Assembly (NCBI GenBank): GCA_949291555.1
Contig: CASEWE010000008.1
Location: 1-64,000 of the forward strand
Length of the DNA: 64,000 nt
Direction of reading: 5' to 3'
Source of the DNA: an uncultured Bacteroidales bacterium
GTDB lineage: Bacteria > Bacteroidota > Bacteroidia > Bacteroidales > P3
In this document: positions 27,930 through 38,595 of the stretch, piece after piece
How positions within the stretch are numbered: the stretch's first letter is position 1
How the letters are laid out: every line of letters begins with the position of its first letter
Translations under genes and position numbers: made by a program
The notes under the pieces: model-generated
The model's input: the letters and a program-made list of their open reading frames with translations, nothing else
Database searches by the model: none
Told to the model about the DNA's origin: nothing

Positions 27930-28465
27930 ATTGGGGAAAAAACACTTCCCCGCGTCCTTTCGCTGCAAAAGGCAAAGGCGGATGGAAAAGGCAAGACGTT
28001 CCATGGCATATCGGTTTTTTTCCTGTAAAACGCCCGGAACGGACTTTAACGGGAAACGGGAACCCTAAATTTTGTTAAAAGCCGGTTCGAACGCCTCCGA
28101 ACGCTTGCCTTCCGGATGAAAAAGCACGCCGAACGGAAAGAATGACCGAAAAAGAGACCGCCGCGCCGCCTGGCCTTGCCGGGCGGACCGCCCTTCCGAA
28201 GTATTTCGAGACTATAAAAGCCGGGAATCCCACGGAATACCCTCGCGGAATATCCACTTCCGAGGGCGATACGAGGCATTACAAGGGCCTTTCAAAAGCC
28301 TCCCGGCAAGCCCTGCCCGGCAAGCCGAACAATTATTTCAAACAGATTCTAAAATTTTTCATATCTTTGCAGGCCTTTGCATCGTTCGCGCGGAATCCGC
28401 CGCGGCGGGGCCAAGGCAAGAAGCCAGGAGGAAAAGCCCGGGAAAAGGGTCTTCCTTGAAAAAAA
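27930..28465. other. Intergenic region before tRNA-Ser
   Basis: 536 bp between the barrel gene and the tRNA. It becomes AT-rich after 28325 and holds the -7 element at 28362. A 105-codon frame at 28142-28459 has no protein-like features and runs into the tRNA leader; I do not call it. Confidence 0.45.
28362..28369 (+). promoter_or_regulatory. -7 promoter element (TATCTTTG) for tRNA-Ser and tonB
   Basis: TATCTTTG in an AT-rich stretch, about 97 bp before the tRNA. A partial TTTCA occurs at the -33 position. Confidence 0.6.
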
Positions 28466-28553
28466 GGAAAGATGGGTGAGTGGCTGAAACCAACAGTTTG
28501 CTAAACTGTCGTAGGGGATTTCCCTACCGGGGGTTCGAATCCCCCTCTTTCCG
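28466..28553 (+). tRNA. tRNA-Ser (GCU)
   Basis: 88 nt without encoded CCA. Acceptor stem GGAAAGA/TCTTTCC with discriminator G; D arm GGTGAGTGGCTGAAACC; anticodon stem ACAGT/ACTGT with loop TTGCTAA, giving anticodon GCT at 28500-28502; long variable arm GTAGGGGATTTCCCTAC, the class II hallmark of serine tRNA; T arm GGGGG-TTCGAAT-CCCCC. Reads AGC/AGU codons. Confidence 0.97.
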
Positions 28554-28575
28554 CGAAACGCTCAAAAAAAGCAAC

Positions 28576-29259
28576 ATGGAACTGAAAAAATCACCCAAAG
28601 CCGACTTGGAGAACAAGAAGGGGATTTTCACGTCCCTCGGCCTGGTCGTTGCCTTGGTCATCACCTTGGTTGCTTTCGAGTGGAAGTCTTACGACAAGGA
28701 ACAAATCGAAGTTGCCGTGCGGACTGCCATCGAGACCGAGGAAGAAATGATCATCCAGACCGAGCAGAACCTTCCCCCTCCTCCTCCCCCTCCTCCTGCC
28801 CAGGTTTCGCAGGAAATCGAAATCGTGGAAGACGATGTGGAAATTGAAAACGAGGTGGAAATCAATGCGGAAGCAACCGAAAGCACGGTCATTGAAGAAT
28901 ACGTGGCTCCTCCCGTGGTAGAAGAGGAAGTGGTTGCCGAAGAAGAAATCTTCCAGATTGTAGAAGAAATGCCCATGCCGGAAGGCGGGGAAGAAGCCCT
29001 TTACAAATACCTCAACGAAAACATCCGCTACCCGATCGTGGCCATGGAGAGCGGTATCCAAGGGCGTGTGTACGTGACTTTCGTGGTTGAAAAAGACGGA
29101 AGCATCACCGACGTGAAAGTATTGCGCGGCATTGGCGGCGGCTGCGATGAAGAAGCGGTGCGCGTGGTAAAAGCCATGCCGGCATGGAAACCCGGGAAGC
29201 AGCGCGGAAGACCGGTGCGGGTACTGTACCGGATTCCCGTGAACTTCACCCTCAACTAA
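28576..29259 (+). CDS. TonB-family energy transducer
   Basis: 227 residues from the ATG at 28576, only 22 nt after the tRNA 3' end; the open frame runs back into the tRNA but the true start is MELKKSPKADLENKKG. One membrane helix at about 18-38 (FTSLGLVVALVITLVAFEW), a run of eight prolines near 70, a very acidic spacer (EIEIVEDDVEIENEVEINAEA), then a C-terminal TonB domain (YPIVAMESGIQGRVYVTFVVEKDGSITDVKVLRG...YRIPVNFTLN). It couples the proton-motive force to outer-membrane TonB-dependent transporters. Followed by a strong terminator. Confidence 0.93.
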   Translation: MELKKSPKADLENKKGIFTSLGLVVALVITLVAFEWKSYDKEQIEVAVRTAIETEEEMIIQTEQNLPPPPPPPPAQVSQEIEIVEDDVEIENEVEINAEATESTVIEEYVAPPVVEEEVVAEEEIFQIVEEMPMPEGGEEALYKYLNENIRYPIVAMESGIQGRVYVTFVVEKDGSITDVKVLRGIGGGCDEEAVRVVKAMPAWKPGKQRGRPVRVLYRIPVNFTLN

Positions 29260-29289
29260 ACCTGAACCCGTTTATAACCCATAAGCGCG

Positions 29290-29326
29290 ACCCGCTTGCG
29301 AGAAATTGCGAGCGGGTTATTTTTTA
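29290..29326 (+). terminator. Rho-independent terminator after tonB
   Basis: Stem ACCCGCT/AGCGGGT extended by four further pairs including two G-T wobbles, a 6-nt loop (AGAAAT), followed by TTATTTTTTA. Ends the tRNA-Ser/tonB transcript 30 bp after the stop codon. Confidence 0.85.
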
Positions 29327-29378
29327 GGGCTCCGGCCTAATGCCCTGTTCCTGCGGGCTCCCCTAATCTCGTAAAACC

Positions 29379-30179
29379 ATGAGCGCACGCAAATACGGAA
29401 TCTGCAACATTGCCCAAGCCCCGATACGCGAAACCATTTCGCACGCATCGGAAATGAGATCCGAACTGCTCTTCGGCGATCTGTTCGAAATCCACGACAA
29501 ATACCAGAACTGGCTCAAGATAGAAACCGCCTTCGACCATTACGAGGGCTGGGTGGATGAAAAGCAGGTGCTCTTGCTTGAAGAACCGGAATTCGAAGCC
29601 CACAACGCAGACAAGTCGCAATGCTTCAGCTCCGGCTTCCTTTCCGAAGTGCAACGCGACACCGACCTGGCTGTCTTCCGGCTCGGCATGGGATGCCGGC
29701 TGCCTTTCTACAAGGAAGGGAAACTCCGCTTGGGAAATATTTCCTATTCCTATAAAACTCCGGTGCTGCAACCCGAACCCGATGCCGAAAGCAAACGAAA
29801 AGCGGTCGTGGAAAGAGCCTCGTCCTTGCTCAACACCTCCTATCTTTGGGGCGGGAAATCGTCATCGGCCTTGGATTGCTCGGGCCTGACCCAGCTGCTC
29901 TACCGCATCAGCGGGATCGCCCTGCTACGCGATGCCAGCCAGCAAGCCACCCAGGGGCAGGTCGTCAACCTGATCGAGGAGGCCAAGGCAGGCGACCTTT
30001 TGTTTTTCGACAACGAGAACGAAGAAATCGTGCACGTGGGAATTTACAACGGGAACGGGCTTGTCATCCACAGCAGCGGGGTGGTACGGATCGACCCGGT
30101 AGACCACGAAGGCATTTTCAAAAGGGAAGCATCCCGCTACTCCCATCATCTGCGGGTCATCAAGCGGGTCATCGAATAA
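29379..30179 (+). CDS. NlpC/P60 (C40) cell-wall peptidase with SH3-like N-terminal domains
   Basis: 266 residues. The N-terminal half has two SH3-like segments (RSELLFGDLFEIHDKYQNWLKIETAFDHYEGWVDEKQV). The catalytic domain begins near 140: Cys167 in LDCSGLTQ, His219 in EIVHVGIYNG, and a polar third residue in VIHSSGVV. It hydrolyses gamma-D-Glu-diamino acid bonds in murein peptides. No signal peptide, so it is probably a cytoplasmic peptide-recycling enzyme of the YkfC type or exported by an unseen route. Confidence 0.9.
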   Translation: MSARKYGICNIAQAPIRETISHASEMRSELLFGDLFEIHDKYQNWLKIETAFDHYEGWVDEKQVLLLEEPEFEAHNADKSQCFSSGFLSEVQRDTDLAVFRLGMGCRLPFYKEGKLRLGNISYSYKTPVLQPEPDAESKRKAVVERASSLLNTSYLWGGKSSSALDCSGLTQLLYRISGIALLRDASQQATQGQVVNLIEEAKAGDLLFFDNENEEIVHVGIYNGNGLVIHSSGVVRIDPVDHEGIFKREASRYSHHLRVIKRVIE

Positions 30180-30300
30180 GCCGCAAGAACAATCGAATCC
30201 CCCGGCGGTCCGCATCGCGGCTGCCGAACGCCGGGCGCGGGCATCGGACAAACCTGCAAGCATATCGAATTTCCCGGCCGTACCCTTTCCGCGCAAGACG

Positions 30301-33883
<3,583 letters not shown>

Positions 33884-33968
33884 TTCTCTTGGTTTTTCCC
33901 TGCCGCCCCAATCCTTGCCGAAGCAAGGCCGGCAGCAGGCCGGGCGGCCGGACCGCCCCTATCCGGTT

Positions 33969-34514
33969 TCACCAAAGTTCCAAACACGAAGGCTTCCAAA
34001 CCGCGGTCTTGCGTTTCACTTCCCGGAAAGGCAGCAAGACCGCCCCCGCCCCGATTGCCGGCAGGCCTACCGCCAAGGCTTCCATGTGGAAAGCCGGCTG
34101 CTTGCCGTTGATCAAACCGTTGAATCCATCGAGCAGCATATAGCCGCCTCCCCCCACGCACAAGGCCGTTCCCACGATAAGGCATGTCCGCATGGGCACG
34201 TAATAGGCCTTGAGCGAATCCAGGGCAACGGCCCGGCCGCCGATGATGAAATCGGTATCGCGCACCGCTTGGAGCCTCCCTGAAAGCTTCTCGCCCGAAA
34301 GCAATTGCACTTTCAACTGCGAACCGGCAGCGTACAACACCCGCTTGCCCGGTCCCTTGGAAAAGGACAACACCCGTCCCGAAGTCAATTGGGAGGAAGC
34401 CACGCCCCGGCTGCTCCCTTGCCTTTGGTTCAAGACTTGGGCCGAAACCGGGGAAAGGCAAAGCCACAGGAGAATCGCCGCCGCGGGAAGCACGGCCCGC
34501 AGGATGGTTTTCAT
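33969..34514 (-). CDS. Small secreted or membrane protein of unknown function
   Basis: 181 residues from the ATG at 34514, which begins a signal peptide (MKTILRAVLPAAAILLWLCLSPVSA-QVL); two more ATGs lie 12 and 18 bp upstream. A small beta-rich segment (GPGKRVLYAAGSQLKVQLLSGEKLSGRLQAVRDTDFIIGGRAVALDSLKAYYV) is followed by a glycine-rich hydrophobic hairpin (IVGTALCVGGGGYMLLDGF; ALAVGLPAIGAGAVLLPF). The layout is common in short Bacteroidota outer-envelope proteins but I cannot name a family. It lies 25 bp after valS on the same strand. Confidence 0.7.
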   Translation of the reverse strand: MKTILRAVLPAAAILLWLCLSPVSAQVLNQRQGSSRGVASSQLTSGRVLSFSKGPGKRVLYAAGSQLKVQLLSGEKLSGRLQAVRDTDFIIGGRAVALDSLKAYYVPMRTCLIVGTALCVGGGGYMLLDGFNGLINGKQPAFHMEALAVGLPAIGAGAVLLPFREVKRKTAVWKPSCLELW

Positions 34515-34539
34515 CGGTTCGGCCATGGACACCGCGCGT

Positions 34540-37182
34540 TTAGGATTGAAGCTGCTTCAGTTGCGCTTCCAGCAGGGTTATTTTCTGTTCGGCATCGGCC
34601 TGCTTTTTCCGTTCGGCCTCCACCACCGCAGCCGGCGCGTTTTCCACGAAGCGCTTGTTTTCCAATTTCCGCAAGACCGACTGGAGAAAGCCCCGGGCAT
34701 AAGCCAGCTCTTTCCCGATCCGCTCCCGTTCGGCCTCCATGTCGAGATGCCCGGCCATGGGAACGAAAAATTCGGTGTTGGCCACCACGAACGAAGCGGC
34801 GCCCTCTATGGCTTGGTTGCCGTATTGAATGGAGGCTATGTTGCACAATTTCGCGATAATGCCATCGAAAATCCCCTTGCGGGCATTGTCGGTCTTGACG
34901 TGCAGGTTCAACGGAACCTTGAGCGGGATGTTCTTCTCGTTGCGCAAAGCGCGCACGCCCATGATGATTTCTTCGGCCTGGGCGAACTGCCGGAGGATTT
35001 CTTCCTGTTCCGAAGAAAGTTCCTGCAAGGGGAGCCTCTGGAACATCACGCTCTCCCCGTCTTCGCGTTCGGCCAAGGTCTGCCAGATTTCCTCGGTGAT
35101 GAAAGGCATGAACGGATGCAAGGCCTGCATGAGGACTTCGAAGAAACCCGTGGTCTTTTCAAGGGTAACGGGGTCGACCGGGCAGCCGTAGGAAGGCTTC
35201 ACCATTTCCAGGTACCAAGAACAGAAATCGTCCCAAACCAATTTGTAGAGCTGCATCAAGGCTTCGCTGAGGCGGTATTTCCCGGCATTCTCCTCCACGT
35301 CGGCCAAGGTCCGGACGAGGCGGGCCTGGAACCAGTCGCAGGCCAAAGCCGAGGTTCCGGGCTGAGGCAGGCTCCTGTCGCAATCCCAGCCTTTCACCAG
35401 CCGCAAAGCGTTCCAGATCTTGTTGCAGAAATTGCGGCCTTGCTCGCAAAGGGACTCGTCGAAAGGCAGGTCGTTCCCCGCCGGGGAAGTGAGCAGCATC
35501 CCCACCCGGACGCCATCGGTGCCGTACTTTTCCATCAATTCGAGCGGATCGGGCGAATTGCCCAGCGATTTCGACATCTTCCGGCCGAACTTGTCGCGCA
35601 CCGTCCCGGTAAAGTACACATGGCGGAAAGGCACCTGCTTGCAATAATCCAGTCCGGCCATGATCATGCGCGCCACCCAGAAGAAGATGATATCGGGCGC
35701 GGTCACCAAGTCGGCCGTGGGGTAATAATAGCTTATTTCCGGATTGCCGGGCTTGCGGATGCCGTCGAAAAGCTCGATAGGCCACAGCCAGGACGAGAAC
35801 CAAGTGTCGAGCACGTCTTCGTCTTGCCGGAGATCCTTCAAAGTATAGGCCGAAGCTTCGGGATAACGCTCCTTGGCAAGGGCCAAAGCGGCTTCGGCCG
35901 ATCTGGCCACCACCACTTCCTTGTTGGGCAGGTAATAGGCCGGAATCCGGTGTCCCCACCACAACTGGCGGGAAATGCACCAGTCTTTCACGTTTTCCAT
36001 CCAATGGCGGTAGGTATTCTTGAACTTGGCCGGAACGAACCCTATCGTGTCGTTCATGACCACCTCCAAGGCCGGCTTGGCCATCTCTTCCATCTTCAGG
36101 AACCATTGCAGGGAAAGCTTGGGCTCGATCACCGCATCCGTCCTTTCGGAATATCCCACCTTGTTCACATATTCCTCTTCTTTTTCGAGCAGGCCCGCCT
36201 GCTTCAGGTCGGCCACGATCTGCTTGCGGCAGGCGAAGCGATCCATCCCGGCATATTTCCCGCCAAGGGCGTTGAGCGTGCCGTCGTCGTTGAAGATGTC
36301 GAGGCTTTCGAGCTTGTGCGCGATGCCCAGGTTGTAGTCGTTGATGTCGTGGGCCGGGGTCACTTTGAGGCAGCCGGTCCCGAATTCGCGGTCGACATAG
36401 GCATCGGTTATGACCGGAATCGAACGCCCCACTACCGGCACCACCACGTGCTTCCCATGCAGGAAACGGTAACGTTCGTCTTCCGGATGCACGCACAAGG
36501 CGGTATCTCCCATGATGGTTTCGGGCCGGGTGGTAGCCACCACCGCATACCGGCCCGGTTCCTCTTCCACTTCATAACGCAGGTAGAAGAGCTTCCCGTT
36601 GGTTTCCTTGTAAATGACTTCCTCGTCCGAAAGGGCGGTCTTGGCTTTGGGATCCCAGTTCACCATGCGCACGCCCCGGTAAATCAGCCCGCGCTCGTAA
36701 AGGTCCACGAACACGTCCAAGACCGATTCCGAGCATACCTCGTCCATGGTGAAATGCGTCCTGGCCCAGTCGCAGGAAGCGCCCAGCTTGCGGAGCTGGC
36801 TAAGGATGATGCCGCCGTACTTCTCTTTCCATTCCCAGGCATATTCCAGGAATTGCTCCCGGGTCAGGGAGTTCTTGTCGATGCCCCGTTCCTTGAGGAA
36901 CGCCACCACCTTGGCCTCGGTGGCAATGGAGGCGTGATCCATCCCCGGGACCCAGCAGGCGTTCTTGCCTTGCATCCGGGCGCGGCGGACCAGCACGTCC
37001 TGGATGGTGTTGTTGAGGATATGCCCCATGTGGAGGATGCCGGTCACGTTGGGCGGCGGTATCACCATGCAATAGGGCGGGCGGTTATCGGGTTCGGAAT
37101 GGAAAAAATCGTGTTTGAGCCAATAGGCGTACCATTTGTCCTCAATCTGTCGAGGCTCGTACTTTCTTGAAAGTTCCGGCAT
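34540..37182 (-). CDS. valS: Valyl-tRNA synthetase
   Basis: 880 residues from the ATG at 37182 ([18 protein letters not shown]). HIGH-type motif HMGH at 51-54 within [13 protein letters not shown], editing domain near 200-330 ([19 protein letters not shown]), KMSKS motif in [14 protein letters not shown], anticodon-binding domain, and a C-terminal coiled-coil arm ([33 protein letters not shown]). Charges tRNA-Val. Strong upstream promoter. Confidence 0.98.
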   Translation of the reverse strand: MPELSRKYEPRQIEDKWYAYWLKHDFFHSEPDNRPPYCMVIPPPNVTGILHMGHILNNTIQDVLVRRARMQGKNACWVPGMDHASIATEAKVVAFLKERGIDKNSLTREQFLEYAWEWKEKYGGIILSQLRKLGASCDWARTHFTMDEVCSESVLDVFVDLYERGLIYRGVRMVNWDPKAKTALSDEEVIYKETNGKLFYLRYEVEEEPGRYAVVATTRPETIMGDTALCVHPEDERYRFLHGKHVVVPVVGRSIPVITDAYVDREFGTGCLKVTPAHDINDYNLGIAHKLESLDIFNDDGTLNALGGKYAGMDRFACRKQIVADLKQAGLLEKEEEYVNKVGYSERTDAVIEPKLSLQWFLKMEEMAKPALEVVMNDTIGFVPAKFKNTYRHWMENVKDWCISRQLWWGHRIPAYYLPNKEVVVARSAEAALALAKERYPEASAYTLKDLRQDEDVLDTWFSSWLWPIELFDGIRKPGNPEISYYYPTADLVTAPDIIFFWVARMIMAGLDYCKQVPFRHVYFTGTVRDKFGRKMSKSLGNSPDPLELMEKYGTDGVRVGMLLTSPAGNDLPFDESLCEQGRNFCNKIWNALRLVKGWDCDRSLPQPGTSALACDWFQARLVRTLADVEENAGKYRLSEALMQLYKLVWDDFCSWYLEMVKPSYGCPVDPVTLEKTTGFFEVLMQALHPFMPFITEEIWQTLAEREDGESVMFQRLPLQELSSEQEEILRQFAQAEEIIMGVRALRNEKNIPLKVPLNLHVKTDNARKGIFDGIIAKLCNIASIQYGNQAIEGAASFVVANTEFFVPMAGHLDMEAERERIGKELAYARGFLQSVLRKLENKRFVENAPAAVVEAERKKQADAEQKITLLEAQLKQLQS

Positions 37183-37321
37183 TTCTTTCTTTGTTGATCT
37201 GTGCGGGTTCGTTTCGCTTTGTGCGGGTTCGTTCGATAGGCGTCCGCGGCCTTTTCCGCCTTGTCCGGCTTTTTGTCCGAAAGCCAGCCCAGCCAAAGGC
37301 CTTGGCCGCGCTCATAAAGGG

Positions 37322-37352
37322 CAAAGGTACGAATTTTCCGTTTCCGGTTCAA
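37322..37352 (-). promoter_or_regulatory. Consensus Bacteroidota promoter of valS (TTG-N20-TACCTTTG)
   Basis: On the minus strand TTG (37352-37350) and TACCTTTG (37329-37322) are exactly 20 bp apart, the best -33/-7 match on this strand. It predicts a roughly 135-nt leader, which includes two copies of GTGCGGGTTCGT 20 bp apart (plus-strand 37201 and 37221). Confidence 0.72.
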
Positions 37353-37398
37353 TGCGGCCGATACCTGCTGCTTGCCGGTTTGCAACCGCGTGCAAACC

Positions 37399-38451
37399 CT
37401 ATTTGCGGGCGGCGAAATGCAGGGAATTCCCTTGGGCGAAATAGCCCGGCTCGCAACCGGCCGCGCGGATGATTTTCTCGATGTTTTCCCGGCTGTCTTC
37501 CTGGCTTTCCTCGATGCAGATCTTATGCTCGTAAAGGAAGTATTCCTTGCGCGCGGCATAGGGGGTGAGGTTGGGCATGATCACATTGGCCGCAACGCGC
37601 AAAGCCTCTTCCCGGCCTTGGGGCGAGAGGCTTCCGATGGCGGTCGTCGAAGCGATATTGATATCGGGCATGAGCAAGCGCAACACGGCCCAGGCGTTAA
37701 GGCTCAACTCGTAACGCTCCTGCCGGGAAGGGATTTCATGGCGGAAATCCCAAAGCGGGGTCTGGGCGTGTTCCACGTAAGGCCCCATGCCCACCATGTC
37801 CACATCCAAGTCTTTGAGGAAAAGCAAGTCGCGGGCTATCTGCACGGGCATCTGGAAAGGAAGCCCTATCATGATGCCGCTTCCCACTTGGTAGCCTTCG
37901 TCCCGCAAAGCCCGCAAGCAATCCAAGCGGGCCTGGAACGAATGATCCCGCGGATGGAGCCGGGCGTAGAGTTCCTCCGAAGAAGTCTCTATCCGCAAAA
38001 GGTAGCGCAAGGCCCCGGCTTTCTTCCAACGGGCATAGGTGCCGGGATTCTGCTCTCCCAAGGACAGGGTAATGCCCAATTCGCCCCGGCTCGATTCCAT
38101 GATGGCGGAAATCAGCTCCTCTATCTCGCGCACGAAGGCTTCGTCCTGGCGTTCGCCCCCTTGCAGCACTATCGACCCGAATCCGGCCTTATGGGCGAAA
38201 GCAGCCGCTTGCAAGACTTCTTCCCGCCCGAGCTGGTAACGGTTCACCTTCGCGTTGCCGCGGCGGATGCCGCAATAGTAACAGTTCTTCCGGCACTGGT
38301 TGGAATATTCTATCAATCCCCGCAGGTAGACTTTCCCGCCCACATGCCGCAGCTTGGTTTCATGAGCGGCGGAACGCAGCTCCCGCGCTTCTTCGCCCCG
38401 GAGAAGCAGCAAGCCGGCTACCGGTTCCGGGCCTGTCAAATCGTAATCCAT
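37399..38451 (-). CDS. hydE: [FeFe]-hydrogenase H-cluster radical SAM maturase HydE
   Basis: 350 residues. Radical SAM cluster motif with Cys53, Cys57 and Cys60 in SNQCRKNCYYCGIR, preceded by YLRGLIEYSN, and downstream HydE-like blocks (GFGSIVLQGGERQDE, ELGITLSLGE, YLLRIETSSEELY, GSGIMIGLPFQ, MVGMGPYVEH, MPDINIASTTAIG). HydE helps build the dithiomethylamine-bridged 2Fe subcluster of [FeFe] hydrogenase, acting with HydF and HydG, neither of which is in the window. PylB or BioB-like enzymes are the main alternatives; the YCGIR and MVGMGPY blocks favour HydE. Confidence 0.85.
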   Translation of the reverse strand: MDYDLTGPEPVAGLLLLRGEEARELRSAAHETKLRHVGGKVYLRGLIEYSNQCRKNCYYCGIRRGNAKVNRYQLGREEVLQAAAFAHKAGFGSIVLQGGERQDEAFVREIEELISAIMESSRGELGITLSLGEQNPGTYARWKKAGALRYLLRIETSSEELYARLHPRDHSFQARLDCLRALRDEGYQVGSGIMIGLPFQMPVQIARDLLFLKDLDVDMVGMGPYVEHAQTPLWDFRHEIPSRQERYELSLNAWAVLRLLMPDINIASTTAIGSLSPQGREEALRVAANVIMPNLTPYAARKEYFLYEHKICIEESQEDSRENIEKIIRAAGCEPGYFAQGNSLHFAARK

Positions 38452-38455
38452 AGGG

Positions 38456-38463
38456 CAAATGTA
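38456..38463 (-). promoter_or_regulatory. -7 element abutting the hydE start (TACATTTG)
   Basis: Minus-strand TACATTTG ends only 4 bp before the hydE ATG. If used, transcription would begin at or within a few bases of the start codon, giving a leaderless or nearly leaderless mRNA. Confidence 0.4.
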
Positions 38464-38523
38464 CTACATGGGAGGAATCCGGGGAAACGGGAAGCGGCTT
38501 GCAGCTGCCCCTGTTTCCCTTTT

Positions 38524-38556
38524 CCGGCAGCCGTTTGTTCCGAAAACAGCTGCCGG
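38524..38556. terminator. Inverted repeat between the LRR gene and hydE
   Basis: Perfect 8-bp stem CCGGCAGC/GCTGCCGG with a 17-nt loop, about 40 bp after the LRR stop codon. Not followed by a U-tract on either strand, so the terminator role is tentative. Confidence 0.4.
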
Positions 38557-38595
38557 GAAAGCCCCTTCGGCCCCGATGAACAAGCCCCCTTGCCC

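Noticed and set aside
28142..28459. Possible small protein of 105 residues upstream of tRNA-Ser
   Set aside because: Overlaps the promoter and leader of the tRNA, no hydrophobic or conserved-looking segment.
34210..37170. 986-codon open frame antisense to valS
   Set aside because: Shadow of valS; composition is His/Gly/Leu-rich with no domain order.
36020..38451. Complete hydrogenase maturation locus
   Set aside because: Only hydE is present; neighbours are valS and the LRR gene, so no hydF, hydG or hydrogenase can be claimed here.
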